From positions 1 through 64,000 of the forward strand of contig NZ_VNHO01000012.1 in the NCBI RefSeq assembly GCF_008124715.1: a DNA stretch of 64,000 nucleotides, read 5' to 3'. The position numbers and the translations under genes were made by a program. Below are positions 43,568-53,548 of the stretch, piece by piece (the first letter of the stretch is position 1; every line of letters starts with the position of its first letter). The stretch comes from Thermosediminibacter litoriperuensis (lineage in GTDB: Bacteria; Bacillota; Thermosediminibacteria; Thermosediminibacterales; Thermosediminibacteraceae). Under the pieces are notes generated by a model. That model saw nothing but the letters and a program-made list of their open reading frames with translations, did no database searches and had not been told where the DNA came from.

Positions 43568-45676
43568 TTGGAGGTATTCAAGACAGAGATAGCAGGTAGG
43601 CCATTTATTATAGAAACTGGAAAACTGGCCCAGCAAGCCAACGGGTCGGTACTCGCAAGATACGGAGATACGGTGGTACTGGTTACGGCCACCGCTTCCA
43701 AAGAGCCCAGAGAAGGTGTGGATTTTTTACCGTTAACCGTCGATTACGAGGAAAGACTCTACGCCGTCGGTAAGATTCCCGGTGGTTTTATAAAGCGGGA
43801 AGGAAAGCCCAGCGAAAAGGCCATTCTGTCAGCGAGGGTTATCGACAGGCCGCTCCGTCCCCTCTTTCCGAAAGGTTTTAGAAACGATATTCAGATTATA
43901 GCTACAATCCTGTCGGTAGACCAGGACAACACTCCCGATGTGGTAGCGATAAACGGAGCTTCCATAGCACTTTGCATATCAGACATTCCCTTTGAAGGAC
44001 CGGTTGGAGCCGTTTCAGTGGGTCTGGTTGACGGAAACTTTATAATAAATCCCACCGTCGAACAATACGAAAAAAGCCGCCTCAGGCTGGTGGTTGCCGG
44101 AACTAAAGACGCCATTTTGATGGTCGAAGCCGGAGCTGACGAAGTAACCGAGGAAGAGATGATAAATGCAATACTCTTCGGTCACGAAGAGATTAAAAAA
44201 ATCGTGAAATTTCAGGAAGAGATTATAGCAAAAGTGGGCAAGCCCAAGATGGAAGTTCCTGTTCAGGAAATAGACCCGGAACTGGAAAAAGCTGTACGGG
44301 AGTATGCCAGAGAAGAAATCCTGAAAGCCATAAGAATATATGACAAACAGGAAAGAGAAGTGTACCTGCAAAAGATTAACGAAGATGCCCTGCTTCACTT
44401 CCAGGATATCTATCCAGAAAAAGAAAAAGAGATAGCGGATGTGCTATACAATATTTTGAAAGAAGAAGTAAGGAACATGATAACTTACGAAGGAATAAGA
44501 CCGGACGGTAGGAAAAGTACGGATATAAGGCCCATTTCTTGCGAGGTAGGAATTTTGCCTAGGACTCATGGATCGGGATTGTTCACCCGCGGCCAGACGC
44601 AGGTCCTAACGGTGGCGACGCTCGGAGCACTGGGCGATGTCCAGATACTTGATGGACTGGAACTCGAAGAAAGCAAGAGGTTCATGCACCATTACAATTT
44701 CCCACCATACAGCACCGGTGAGACAAGGATGCTCAGAGGGCCGGGGAGAAGGGAAATCGGCCACGGTGCCCTGGCCGAGAGGGCTCTTGAACCCATGATA
44801 CCCTCAGAAGAGACCTTCCCCTATACAATAAGGCTCGTTTCCGAAGTACTCAGTTCCAACGGCTCCACGTCCATGGCCAGTGTCTGCGGCTCAACCCTGG
44901 CCTTAATGGATGCGGGTGTTCCGATAAAGGCACCGGTGGCAGGTATTGCCATGGGGCTTATAAAACAGGATGACAAGGTAACCATACTGTCCGACATCCA
45001 AGGTATCGAAGATTTCCTGGGCGACATGGATTTCAAAGTTGCGGGAACATCCAGGGGAATTACAGCCATACAGATGGACATCAAAATCAAAGGTATCGAT
45101 GCAGAAATTCTAAAGAATGCTCTTGAACAGGCAAGAGAGGGGCGACTTTTCATCCTTGAAAAGATGCTGGCTACCATTTCGAGCCCCAGACCCGAGCTTT
45201 CACCTTACGCACCCAGGATATTCACGACGGTGATCGACCCTGACAAGATCAGGGAGGTTATAGGGCCGGGTGGCAAGATGATCAACAAGATTATAGCCGA
45301 GACCGGTGTAAAAATAGACATTGAAGACGACGGCAGAATTTATATAGCCGCGCCCAACGAAGTTGCCGGTGAAAAAGCGCTGGATATGATTAAAAATATA
45401 ACCCAGGATGTGGAAGTAGGCAAAATCTACCTGGGCAAGGTCTTGAGAATAACCAATTTCGGTGCATTTGTAGAGATACTACCCGGCAAAGAGGGCCTGG
45501 TCCACATATCAAAGCTGGCAAAGGGGCGCGTAAAGAAGGTCGAAGATGTGGTTAAAATCGGCGACGAGATTCTGGTAAAGGTCACGGACATCGATAAACA
45601 GGGCAGGATAAACCTCTCCCATAAAGATGTTTTCCCAGAACAGCGCCCGAAAAATAAAAACAAAGCAGAAGCATAA
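43568..45676 (+). CDS. pnp: Polyribonucleotide nucleotidyltransferase (PNPase)
   Basis: 702 aa from TTG 43568, which lies 9-10 bases after GGAGG and gives the standard [13 protein letters not shown] start; the ORF from ATG 43532 runs through the ribosome site. Two RNase PH cores ([13 protein letters not shown] and [19 protein letters not shown]), then KH ([13 protein letters not shown] near 562-574) and S1 ([15 protein letters not shown]). It degrades RNA 3'-5' by phosphorolysis. Terminated immediately after the stop. Confidence 0.96.
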   Translation: MEVFKTEIAGRPFIIETGKLAQQANGSVLARYGDTVVLVTATASKEPREGVDFLPLTVDYEERLYAVGKIPGGFIKREGKPSEKAILSARVIDRPLRPLFPKGFRNDIQIIATILSVDQDNTPDVVAINGASIALCISDIPFEGPVGAVSVGLVDGNFIINPTVEQYEKSRLRLVVAGTKDAILMVEAGADEVTEEEMINAILFGHEEIKKIVKFQEEIIAKVGKPKMEVPVQEIDPELEKAVREYAREEILKAIRIYDKQEREVYLQKINEDALLHFQDIYPEKEKEIADVLYNILKEEVRNMITYEGIRPDGRKSTDIRPISCEVGILPRTHGSGLFTRGQTQVLTVATLGALGDVQILDGLELEESKRFMHHYNFPPYSTGETRMLRGPGRREIGHGALAERALEPMIPSEETFPYTIRLVSEVLSSNGSTSMASVCGSTLALMDAGVPIKAPVAGIAMGLIKQDDKVTILSDIQGIEDFLGDMDFKVAGTSRGITAIQMDIKIKGIDAEILKNALEQAREGRLFILEKMLATISSPRPELSPYAPRIFTTVIDPDKIREVIGPGGKMINKIIAETGVKIDIEDDGRIYIAAPNEVAGEKALDMIKNITQDVEVGKIYLGKVLRITNFGAFVEILPGKEGLVHISKLAKGRVKKVEDVVKIGDEILVKVTDIDKQGRINLSHKDVFPEQRPKNKNKAEA

Positions 45677-45704
45677 ACCGAGACTCATCGGTTTATGTTT
45701 TTTT
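45672..45704 (+). terminator. Terminator after pnp
   Basis: CATAAACCGA at 45672-45681 pairs with TCGGTTTATG at 45688-45697, followed by T residues. The pnp stop codon is inside the stem. Confidence 0.85.
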
Positions 45705-45774
45705 ATGTCATAAATCGCTATCAGATAAATAAGATTCTATTGAATGAATGATTTAAAAAAAAGGGGGGGCACCT

Positions 45775-46497
45775 ATGGGATTTTACGTTTATAAGGTTCC
45801 TAGAAACTCCATAAGATTCACAGTTTTACTTTTGCTGATAGCGGTCTGGATGTTCGTTAAGACGGGCCTCGTGAACGAAAATCTGGCGACTTTCAGCGAA
45901 GGGAAGCCGATTTATCAAGCCGAAACCAGCAAAAAAATAATGGCTTTTACCTGCAACGTAGCGTGGGGTAACGAATTTATTCCTAAAATGCTGGAAATAT
46001 TCGAAGAAAAGGGGGTAAAGATTACTTTCTTCATCGAAGGCCGATGGGCGGAGAAAAATCCGGATCTTCTGAAACTGATACATTCCAAGGGTCATGAAAT
46101 AGGGAACCATGGTTACAGCCACGCCCATCATTCAAAGCTATCTTTTGAGGAAAATGTAAATGAGATAAAGAGGGCCGAGGAGGTCATAGAAAAAATTACA
46201 GGAGAAAAAACTACGCTTTTCGCGCCGCCCTATGGGGAGTTCGCGCAGCAGACAATTAAGGCTGCGGAGGCGCTGAACTATCGATTGATAATGTGGAGTA
46301 TTGACACTCTTGACTGGAAAAAACCGGGCGTAAAATATATCGTCGACAAAGTGATTAAGAACGCCGGCAGTGGCAAAATCGTCCTTATGCATCCAACGGA
46401 AGAGACGGTAACAGCATTACCGACCATTATACAGGATCTTCAGCAGAAAGGCTATAAAATAACAACAGTCGGTGATCTACTTTCAGATAATCATTAA
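45775..46497 (+). CDS. ylxY: YlxY-type sporulation protein, polysaccharide deacetylase fold without its metal aspartates
   Basis: 240 aa, ATG after GGGGGGCACC. One N-terminal membrane helix (about 14-31). NodB fold: HEIGNHGYSHAHHS near 103-116 keeps the H-x3-H, but the strand normally TFDDG reads AFTCNVAWGNEF (about 60-71), so the catalytic aspartate pair is absent. This, and the position directly after pnp, match spore YlxY. It probably acts as a non-catalytic or altered wall-binding protein in sporulation. The M16 peptidase often next to it is not here. Confidence 0.85.
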   Translation: MGFYVYKVPRNSIRFTVLLLLIAVWMFVKTGLVNENLATFSEGKPIYQAETSKKIMAFTCNVAWGNEFIPKMLEIFEEKGVKITFFIEGRWAEKNPDLLKLIHSKGHEIGNHGYSHAHHSKLSFEENVNEIKRAEEVIEKITGEKTTLFAPPYGEFAQQTIKAAEALNYRLIMWSIDTLDWKKPGVKYIVDKVIKNAGSGKIVLMHPTEETVTALPTIIQDLQQKGYKITTVGDLLSDNH

Positions 46498-46507
46498 AGC
46501 GAAAAAG

Positions 46508-46536
46508 TTGAAATCCCAGTTTAATTCATGTATACT
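46508..46536 (+). promoter_or_regulatory. SigA-type promoter before dut
   Basis: TTGAAA at 46508-46513 and TATACT at 46531-46536, 17-nt spacer, 60 nt ahead of the dut start. Confidence 0.75.
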
Positions 46537-46596
46537 TTTAATTAATAAAAATTGACCCAATTTAAGCTGCCCCTTAAAACCGAGAGGAGAATCGCA

Positions 46597-47046
46597 TTGG
46601 AGAGTGTAAAAGTCAAAGTAAAGCGAGTTGAAGGCGCTGAAGACCTGCCTTTGCCCAGATATATGACACCTCTGGCGTCAGGTATGGACTTATCCGCGAA
46701 TATCCAGCATGATTTAACCATAGAGCCGGGAAAATACGAAGTGATACCTACCGGCATCCAAATGGAAATCCCCCCGGGCTTTGAGGCTCAGATTCGCCCG
46801 AGAAGCGGGCTTGCGGCCAAATACGGGATAACTCTTTTAAACAGCCCGGGGACCATAGATGCCGATTACCGCGGGGAAATAAAGGTGGTTTTGATTAATC
46901 ACGGCACCAAAAATTTTACTATAAAGCGAGGTGATAGAATAGCCCAGCTGGTTATAGCACCTGTTTTCAGAGCCGAACTGGTAGAAATCGATGTTTTGGA
47001 GGACACTACAAGAGGTAACGGAGGTTTCGGGCATACGGGCGTATAA
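46597..47046 (+). CDS. dut: dUTP diphosphatase
   Basis: 149 aa from TTG 46597, six bases after GAGAGGAGA. All five trimeric dUTPase motifs are present: ASGMDLSA near 28-35, [11 protein letters not shown] near 67-77, [14 protein letters not shown] near 82-95, GDRIAQLVI near 110-118 and GNGGFGHTG near 139-147. It removes dUTP, keeping uracil out of DNA. Compare the Endonuclease Q gene at 4743. Confidence 0.94.
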   Translation: MESVKVKVKRVEGAEDLPLPRYMTPLASGMDLSANIQHDLTIEPGKYEVIPTGIQMEIPPGFEAQIRPRSGLAAKYGITLLNSPGTIDADYRGEIKVVLINHGTKNFTIKRGDRIAQLVIAPVFRAELVEIDVLEDTTRGNGGFGHTGV

Positions 47047-47069
47047 ATTAAAAATATGCATTTTCCATC

Positions 47070-47104
47070 AATACCTCCCATAATATTATTTATGGGGAGG
47101 TATT
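47070..47104 (+). promoter_or_regulatory. Hairpin that masks the ymxH-like ribosome-binding site
   Basis: AATACCTCCC at 47070-47079 pairs with GGGAGGTATT at 47095-47104 (10 bp), and after a bulged G at 47094 a further 4 bp close the loop. The 3' arm is the ribosome site GGGGAGG of the gene starting at 47108. No T-run follows. Confidence 0.6.
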
Positions 47105-47107
47105 TAA

Positions 47108-47368
47108 ATGAGACTTGGTGAATTGAGCGGCAAGGAGATCATTAATCTCAGTAAAGGCGTAAAACTGGGAATTCTGGGTTACTGTGACCTTCTTGTAGAT
47201 GAAGCTACGGGTAAAATTGAGTACTTGCTGATACCAGGCAGGAGAAGCAGATTTTTGGCGTTCGGAGAAAAAAGTTACATCAGAGTATCGTGGGAGTCCA
47301 TTAAAAAAATTGGACCGGATACAGTGATATTAAATATTGAAGAACACAATCTCGAGAGGGGAATATAA
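47108..47368 (+). CDS. YlmC/YmxH-family PRC-barrel sporulation protein
   Basis: 86 aa, ATG a few bases after GGGGAGG. PRC-barrel-like beta protein: LGELSGKEIINLSKGVKLG and VDEATGKIEYLLIPG are the family pattern, known from the sporulation proteins YlmC and YmxH. Function unknown, possibly in RNA binding. Its ribosome site is in a strong hairpin. The RNase J gene starts 46 nt after it. Confidence 0.85.
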   Translation: MRLGELSGKEIINLSKGVKLGILGYCDLLVDEATGKIEYLLIPGRRSRFLAFGEKSYIRVSWESIKKIGPDTVILNIEEHNLERGI

Positions 47369-47414
47369 TAATTACCGGAATAAAATTCGGAATAATGGTG
47401 GAGGTGTTTTTTTA

Positions 47415-49082
47415 TTGTCCAAAAATGAGCAGAAGCTTTTAATCATACCTTTGGGTGGAATAGGCGAAATAGGCAAAAATATGACAGTTGTACAGTACGA
47501 AAAGGAAATACTGGTCATTGATGCAGGTCTCATGTTTCCGGAAGAAGAGATGCTTGGTATCGACATGGTGATACCGGATATCACGTACTTGGTGGAAAAC
47601 AAGGATTTAATTAAAGGAATTATTATAACGCATGGTCACGAAGACCACATAGGCGCCCTTCCATACGTGCTGCAGCAAATAAATGTCCCTTTGTACGGCA
47701 CCAGGCTCACAATGGGCCTTGTTGAGGGCAAATTGAAAGAGACCAAATTCAAAAAGAATATCGCCACTAATGTGATAAAACCGCCGGCATCGGTTAAAAT
47801 AGGTACTTTCACCGTAGATTTTTTCAGGGTAAACCACAGCATTCCGGATTCCATAGGAGTTGCCATCCATACGCCATTAGGTACCGTCTGCCATACGGGA
47901 GATTTTAAGTTTGACCAGACTCCGGTGGACGGTAGAATCGCCGACTTACACAAGCTCGCCGAGCTCGGCACAAGGGGTGTACTCGTACTGCTATCCGACA
48001 GCACCAATGCTGAACGCCAAGGGTACACCATGTCCGAAAAGGTTGTGGGAAATACTATAGAGGAAATATTCAGCAGGGCAAAGGGCAGAATAATAGTTGC
48101 CACCTTCGCCTCAAACATTCACAGGATACAGCAGGTATTTGATGCCGCTTTTAAATTCGGTAGAAAGGTGGCTGTTGTAGGCCGCAGCATGGTCAATGTG
48201 GTCAACATTGCCCTGAATTTGGGATACCTTTCCATTCCAAAAGATCTGCTGATGGAGTTGGACGACATAAATAAGCTTTCGAAGGAAAAGGTCGTAATAA
48301 TAACAACCGGCAGCCAGGGTGAACCCATGTCCGCCCTGACCCGAATGGCTATGTGCGAACACAAAAAGGTGGAGATAATTCCTGGAGATACTGTGCTCAT
48401 AGCAGCGACTCCGATACCGGGTAACGAAAAATTTGTGGCGAGGACCATAGATCATCTGTTCAAACAGGGGGCCGAAGTGATATACGAGGCTATTTCAGGC
48501 GTCCACGTTTCGGGCCATGCCAGCCAGGAAGAACTGAAGCTAATGCTCAACCTGGTAAAACCGAAGTACTTTATTCCTGTCCACGGCGAATACAGGCATC
48601 TCATCCACCATGCCAACCTAGCAAAAGAGGTGGGCATACCCCAAGAAAACATCTTTATAGCCGAGAACGGAAGGGTCGTGGAGTTTACAAAGGATGCAGC
48701 CCGTATGGCTGGTAAAGTTACGGCCGGCAAGGTCCTGGTCGACGGCCTTGGGGTCGGCGATGTGGGCAATATAGTCTTGAGGGACAGGAAACAACTTGCT
48801 CAGGATGGGATTTTGATCGTGGTAGTAACCATAGACAAGGAAACAGCCGAAGTCGTCGCCGGGCCGGACATTATCTCAAGAGGTTTCGTGTATGTGAGGG
48901 AGTCGGAGGAACTTATGGAACAGTCCAGAGAGATTGTCAGACAAGCCTTGAGAAAATGCCAGGAAGAAGAAATCACCGAATGGTCAACAATAAAGTCTCA
49001 AGTCAGAGATACCTTAGGGAAATTCCTGTTCGAACAGACCCGCAGAAGACCAATGATTTTACCTATCATAATGGAAGTATGA
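47415..49082 (+). CDS. Ribonuclease J
   Basis: 555 aa from TTG 47415 after GGAGGTG. Beta-lactamase/beta-CASP nuclease: THGHEDHIG near 71-79 gives HxHxDH, a further metal His at CHTGDFKFD near 160, and the C-terminal beta-CASP motifs (SGHASQEEL, PVHGEYRH). RNase J1/J2 have 5'-3' exonuclease and endonuclease activity and process rRNA and mRNA. With only one copy in view I cannot say if it is J1- or J2-like. Two hairpins follow. Confidence 0.93.
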   Translation: MSKNEQKLLIIPLGGIGEIGKNMTVVQYEKEILVIDAGLMFPEEEMLGIDMVIPDITYLVENKDLIKGIIITHGHEDHIGALPYVLQQINVPLYGTRLTMGLVEGKLKETKFKKNIATNVIKPPASVKIGTFTVDFFRVNHSIPDSIGVAIHTPLGTVCHTGDFKFDQTPVDGRIADLHKLAELGTRGVLVLLSDSTNAERQGYTMSEKVVGNTIEEIFSRAKGRIIVATFASNIHRIQQVFDAAFKFGRKVAVVGRSMVNVVNIALNLGYLSIPKDLLMELDDINKLSKEKVVIITTGSQGEPMSALTRMAMCEHKKVEIIPGDTVLIAATPIPGNEKFVARTIDHLFKQGAEVIYEAISGVHVSGHASQEELKLMLNLVKPKYFIPVHGEYRHLIHHANLAKEVGIPQENIFIAENGRVVEFTKDAARMAGKVTAGKVLVDGLGVGDVGNIVLRDRKQLAQDGILIVVVTIDKETAEVVAGPDIISRGFVYVRESEELMEQSREIVRQALRKCQEEEITEWSTIKSQVRDTLGKFLFEQTRRRPMILPIIMEV

Positions 49083-49149
49083 GTAATACAAATGACGCTG
49101 AAAGAAGCGGAAAAACCCTGGAATGTAAAGTCCTATAAATTTTGTAGTG

Positions 49150-49179
49150 AAAGGTATGGCCAAAATTTGGTCATACCTT
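49150..49179 (+). repeat. Hairpin after RNase J gene
   Basis: AAGGTATGGCCAA and its near-complement TTGGTCATACCTT form a 13-14 bp stem with one G-T pair, without a proper T-run after it. Could be a weak terminator or mRNA 3'-end stabiliser. Confidence 0.55.
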
Positions 49180-49210
49180 AATTGTATATTTTAGATAAAA
49201 ATATACAATT
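49180..49210 (+). repeat. A/T-only perfect hairpin before tepA
   Basis: AATTGTATATTTT at 49180-49192 pairs with AAAATATACAATT at 49198-49210, 13 bp with loop AGATA. It starts one base after the previous hairpin. TTGTAT and TACAAT within it could also be read as a promoter with a 16-nt spacer, so an operator is possible. Confidence 0.5.
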
Positions 49211-49254
49211 ATTATTATTGAACAACCTATTATACCCTGGAAGGATGAGATTAA

Positions 49255-49968
49255 ATGATGATTTTTTCGAATATGTCCGAAGAGCCAATCGACAAAAATA
49301 TCCCGGCTCCACCGATAGGAATGCTTCAACAATTAGGCCAACTGGAATTACCCAAAGCCGAGAGCAACATTCACTGCATAACTATCGTCGGCCAAATTGA
49401 AGGTCACATTATTTTGCCTCCCCAGAATAAGACCACCAAGTACGAACACATAATTCCGCAACTGGTGGCAATAGAGCAAAATCCTAAAATTGAAGGCCTC
49501 CTGATAATACTGAATACGATAGGGGGTGATGTTGAAGCCGGACTGGCTCTTGCGGAAATTATTGCCAGCATGACAAAACCTACGGTTTCACTGGTATTGG
49601 GAGGCGGTCACTCCATAGGAGTTCCAATAGCGGTCGCCAGTAATTACTCTTTTATCGCTGAAACGGCAACAATGACTATACACCCGATAAGGCTTACAGG
49701 ACTCGTCGTAAGCGTGCCTCAAACCTTCGAATACCTCGATAAAATGCAGGACAGGGTTATAAAGTTCGTCGTGGAGCACTCGAAAATCGAGGAAGAAACC
49801 TTCAGGAGGCTGATGTTTAACACCGGCCAGCTGGCAAGGGATATAGGTACCGTGCTTGTCGGAGCCGACGCGGTCAGATACGGTCTCATAGACGAAGTGG
49901 GAGGTCTGGGGGCTGCGGTTAAGAAACTAGAGGAACTTATCAGGGCAAGAAAGAAAAATGTCCAGTGA
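49255..49968 (+). CDS. tepA: ClpP-family serine protease, TepA/YmfB type
   Basis: 237 aa, ATG 49255. ClpP fold with catalytic S120 ([11 protein letters not shown]) and H143 ([10 protein letters not shown]); the aspartate should lie some 50 residues later in the C-terminal helix region (TVLVGADAV). TepA is the translocation-enhancing protease next to ylzJ and spoIIIE in Bacillus, the same order as here. It lacks the hydrophobic Clp-ATPase-docking tail. Cytoplasmic; probable substrate unknown. Confidence 0.88.
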   Translation: MMIFSNMSEEPIDKNIPAPPIGMLQQLGQLELPKAESNIHCITIVGQIEGHIILPPQNKTTKYEHIIPQLVAIEQNPKIEGLLIILNTIGGDVEAGLALAEIIASMTKPTVSLVLGGGHSIGVPIAVASNYSFIAETATMTIHPIRLTGLVVSVPQTFEYLDKMQDRVIKFVVEHSKIEEETFRRLMFNTGQLARDIGTVLVGADAVRYGLIDEVGGLGAAVKKLEELIRARKKNVQ

Positions 49969-49985
49969 ATGGGTGGTATAAAACA

Positions 49986-50201
49986 ATGATACTGTATACA
50001 GCACTTCCGCTGGAACTGGTTCTCGAAGGAATGGACAGAAAATACGAATTCAAAGAAATAGAGATTGACAACGTCAAACTCCTGGTGGAGCCGCTGGATG
50101 TAGACAAAGGAAGAATAATAAGTATATTTAGCACCGATCCTTTGGTGTACCTTAATCCTAAGTTATACCCTGGAAACATAATAAAGTTTGTTCCCCGTTA
50201 A
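49986..50201 (+). CDS. ylzJ: YlzJ-like protein
   Basis: 71 aa from ATG 49986, set by GGGTGGT. It starts MILYTALPLELVLEG and ends YPGNIIKFVP, the YlzJ pattern. Function unknown; found between tepA and spoIIIE in spore-formers. Terminator follows. Confidence 0.8.
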   Translation: MILYTALPLELVLEGMDRKYEFKEIEIDNVKLLVEPLDVDKGRIISIFSTDPLVYLNPKLYPGNIIKFVPR

Positions 50202-50204
50202 ATT

Positions 50205-50228
50205 AAAAGGCTTAAAAGCCTTTTTTTA
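50205..50228 (+). terminator. Terminator after ylzJ-like gene
   Basis: AAAGGCT and AGCCTTT around TAA, followed by a run of T. Confidence 0.85.
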
Positions 50229-50283
50229 TTTAATAAAGGATTTTTGAAAAAAGTGGAGAATAAAATCATAGAGGTGTTTTGTC

Positions 50284-52455
50284 GTGAAAAATCCTCGGAA
50301 AAGCGTACACAGCGTACATAATGATATTCGATGGGAAATCTACGGCATTTTAATAATTTGCTCAGGCATACTGGGAATAATTTCATTATATACTGACACA
50401 GTGGGCACCCTCGGTCTATTGTTGAAAAAAAACTTTAAAGGGATGGCCGGCGCAGGGGCGCCGATGATACCCTCCCTCGTATTCGCATGGGGGCTATACT
50501 GCATATTACGTAAAAAGAGCCCCAACCTTACTCCCAGAATCTATGGAATATTTATGGTGATGGCTACTACATTAGTGGTTCTGCATATAAACCTCCACAT
50601 TAAATTATCACATCTAAGCTTCCTTGACAGATTAAGAAAAAGCGCGGATTTGGGAGAAAAAGGAATTGGCGGCGGCTTTTTTGGAGAACTGGGGACATCG
50701 ATACTTTACGGTTTATTCGGACCCATAGGAACCTATGTGCTGATAGGCGCTCTCCTTTGCATAGGCGTGATTCTTGCCACGAGTATCTCCATCTCCGGAA
50801 TGATAAAGAGTATAGTGGACGTAAAAAGAGAAAGATCTGCGACGATAAAGCCTCAGATCGTAAACAATGCCGCTGCAACGGTGGTGGAAAAGGCAGATAC
50901 AGAGGATGAAAAGGAACTTAAAGTAGAGGAGGAACCTTTAATTTCAGCTGCCTCCGATATCTCAGGAGCGGATGGGGATTCCAAAAAGGCAAAGACAGCA
51001 GAAAAGGCCGATATCGCCATCTGCGTCGACCAGCAGTTTAAAGATTCCGAGTACAGCTTACCTCCGGTGAGCCTTCTCCAAAAAAGCCCGTCTAAGCAGG
51101 GCAGCTTTAGCGAAAAAGAACTGCTGAACAACGCACAGATCCTCGAAAAAACTCTGGAGAGTTTCGGTATACAGGCAAGGGTGGTTCAGGTAAGCTGCGG
51201 ACCTGCTATTACAAGATTTGAAGTACAGCCATCACCTGGGGTAAAGGTGAGCAGGATAGTAAGCCTGTCTGATGACATCGCCCTAAGCCTCGCCGTTCCT
51301 GACGTCCGCATCGAGGCCCCCATACCAGGTAAAGCTGCCATAGGTATAGAAGTACCTAACAGAGAAATCTCCAAGGTTTATTTCAGGGATGTCATAGAAT
51401 CCCCGGAATTTAAAAACTCCCCTTCAAAGCTGACCATAGCTCTAGGAAAGGATATAGCCGGTAAACCCATAGTTGCTGACATGGCCGATATGCCTCACCT
51501 CTTAATAGCCGGCGCTACGGGGTCGGGTAAGAGCGTATGCATAAACGCCATTATAACAAGTATTTTATATAAAGCTTCTCCCCATGAGGTAAAATTCATG
51601 ATGATAGACCCTAAGGTAGTCGAACTGACGACCTATAACGGCATACCTCACCTGTTGACACCCGTCGTGACAGACCCAAAAAAAGCAGCTGCTGCCCTTA
51701 ACTGGATGGTATCGGAGATGGAAAGGCGGTATCAGCTTTTTGCCCAGGCCGGCGTGAGAGAAATAAACAGGTATAACGAGATCAGCCAAGAAAAACTCCC
51801 CAAAATTCTCGTCATAATCGATGAGCTGGCGGACCTCATGATGGTATCTCCGAGAGACGTGGAAGATAGCATATGCCGGTTGGCACAGATGGCCCGGGCT
51901 GCAGGAATTCACCTGATCGTGGCTACTCAAAGGCCTTCGGTGGACGTCATAACGGGTTTGATAAAGGCGAATATACCTTCCAGGATCTCCTTTGCGGTGT
52001 CGTCACAGGTGGACTCTAGGACTATACTCGACATGGCTGGAGCGGAAAAGCTCCTGGGAAAGGGTGATATGCTGTTTTTCCCCGTGGGTGCGGTCAAGCC
52101 CCTACGAATACAGGGAGCATTTTTGAGCGAAAAAGAAGTGGAAACTGTGGTAGAATTTATAAGAAGTCAGATGGAACCTTGCTACGAAAAAAATCTATCG
52201 GATTTTAAAGAGACCCAATCAGTTAAAAGCGATGACAACGTTGATGAACTGTTCAAAGAGGCGCTTTCAATCGTTTTAGAATCCGGCCAGGCTTCCGTAT
52301 CTATGCTCCAGAGGAAGCTGCGAATCGGCTATGCGCGTGCGGCTCGACTTATAGATCAGATGGAAGAAAAGGGATTCATAGGAGGATTTGAAGGTACAAA
52401 ACCTCGACAGATTTTAATAACAAGGGAACAATTTGAGAAGTATTTTAATGAATAA
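50284..52455 (+). CDS. spoIIIE: DNA translocase FtsK/SpoIIIE
   Basis: 723 aa, GTG after GAGGTG. Four membrane helices lie in the first 180 residues, then an acidic linker, then the RecA-like motor with Walker A GATGSGKS near 408-416 and Walker [12 protein letters not shown] near 515-525. The C-terminal gamma winged helix ([22 protein letters not shown]) reads polarity sequences. It pumps DNA across the septum into the forespore. The order tepA-ylzJ-spoIIIE is that of Bacillus and clostridia, so SpoIIIE is the better name than FtsK. Confidence 0.93.
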   Translation: MKNPRKSVHSVHNDIRWEIYGILIICSGILGIISLYTDTVGTLGLLLKKNFKGMAGAGAPMIPSLVFAWGLYCILRKKSPNLTPRIYGIFMVMATTLVVLHINLHIKLSHLSFLDRLRKSADLGEKGIGGGFFGELGTSILYGLFGPIGTYVLIGALLCIGVILATSISISGMIKSIVDVKRERSATIKPQIVNNAAATVVEKADTEDEKELKVEEEPLISAASDISGADGDSKKAKTAEKADIAICVDQQFKDSEYSLPPVSLLQKSPSKQGSFSEKELLNNAQILEKTLESFGIQARVVQVSCGPAITRFEVQPSPGVKVSRIVSLSDDIALSLAVPDVRIEAPIPGKAAIGIEVPNREISKVYFRDVIESPEFKNSPSKLTIALGKDIAGKPIVADMADMPHLLIAGATGSGKSVCINAIITSILYKASPHEVKFMMIDPKVVELTTYNGIPHLLTPVVTDPKKAAAALNWMVSEMERRYQLFAQAGVREINRYNEISQEKLPKILVIIDELADLMMVSPRDVEDSICRLAQMARAAGIHLIVATQRPSVDVITGLIKANIPSRISFAVSSQVDSRTILDMAGAEKLLGKGDMLFFPVGAVKPLRIQGAFLSEKEVETVVEFIRSQMEPCYEKNLSDFKETQSVKSDDNVDELFKEALSIVLESGQASVSMLQRKLRIGYARAARLIDQMEEKGFIGGFEGTKPRQILITREQFEKYFNE

Positions 52456-52543
52456 AAGTAAGCTATTAGTCGAAAAATATCTAAAAAATGTTAATTTTGC
52501 TATTACCTGGGAAATAATAAATTAACGAAGAAGGGGGGAAAGT

Positions 52544-53398
52544 ATGGATCTTGAGGATGTAAAAGATTTTAAAGAACTCGGAGAATATTTAAAACGCATG
52601 CGCCTTTCAAAAAATATATCTCTGGAACAAATTCAGAAGGACACAAAGATTCGGATCAAGTACCTATCCGCAATAGAGAGCGGTAGTTTTGAATTAATCC
52701 CGGGAGGAGAAGTTTATATAAAGGGTTTTTTGAAAAATTATGCGGAAGCCGTGGGTTTGGATTCAAAAGCCATCCTGGAGCGGTACAAAGAAATAGTGGT
52801 TCCCACTCCTACTGAGGACGAATTTTCCGGGCAAATTCTAGAAGATGAAAGCCCCCGGCAACATTTATTTGAAGAGAAAAAGCCGGAATTTATTTTTAGA
52901 CCCCGACTAAAAAATTTTAGCTTCATTTTGGCTGCGATTTTAATTCTGGCAGTCCTTATAGGAGTCGTGTCGTCATTTATAATCTCCACTCAAACACCTG
53001 TTGAACCTGCATCTCCCACACCTACAAACAGCGATACGACAGTGGAAACCGAACCGGTTCAGGCTCCTCCTGAAGAAAATAAAGAGAATACCAGCGTTAT
53101 ACACTTGGTCGAAGACGATGGCAGGAAGATTGTCTACACTGTGGAAGCGGATATTATAAACGTTAGATTTGAAGTGGAAAGGGATAGATGCTGGATACGG
53201 GTAAAAAAGGACGGTATCCTAGAATTCGAAGGTCATCTGGGCTCCGGGGAATCCAAGGTATGGGAAGCAAAGGACAGCCTAACCATCCGGGTGGGAAATC
53301 CACCGGTTGTCAGAGTAAACCTTAACGGTAAAGAAGTCAATCTAACGGCTAAAAACCCTACTAAAGCTAAAGATCTGGTAATAATGAGGAAACAATAA
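52544..53398 (+). CDS. RodZ-like HTH membrane protein
   Basis: 284 aa, ATG after AGGGGGG. N-terminal HTH (LGEYLKRMRLSKNISLEQIQ, ending near residue 75), one membrane helix at about 125-147, a proline- and threonine-rich linker, and a C-terminal DUF4115-type beta domain. RodZ links MreB to the wall machinery. The order spoIIIE, rodZ, rimO fits known Firmicutes. A terminator overlaps its stop. Confidence 0.88.
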   Translation: MDLEDVKDFKELGEYLKRMRLSKNISLEQIQKDTKIRIKYLSAIESGSFELIPGGEVYIKGFLKNYAEAVGLDSKAILERYKEIVVPTPTEDEFSGQILEDESPRQHLFEEKKPEFIFRPRLKNFSFILAAILILAVLIGVVSSFIISTQTPVEPASPTPTNSDTTVETEPVQAPPEENKENTSVIHLVEDDGRKIVYTVEADIINVRFEVERDRCWIRVKKDGILEFEGHLGSGESKVWEAKDSLTIRVGNPPVVRVNLNGKEVNLTAKNPTKAKDLVIMRKQ

Positions 53399-53413
53399 TT
53401 TCCTCATTTTTTT
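53384..53413 (+). terminator. Terminator after the rodZ-like gene
   Basis: ATGAGGAAA at 53384-53392 pairs with TTTCCTCAT at 53399-53407, then T-rich. The stem includes the last codons. Confidence 0.85.
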
Positions 53414-53548
53414 ATGCTTTACTTATCTTTTCAATCTGTTGTATACTATTATAGGTTTATATTATATTGAGAAAATTTCTGTTTATGGTCGGGCTGGTAT
53501 TCTGCCATAAAAATCTCCAGTGAAATATGTGAAACAGGGAGGAAAAAG

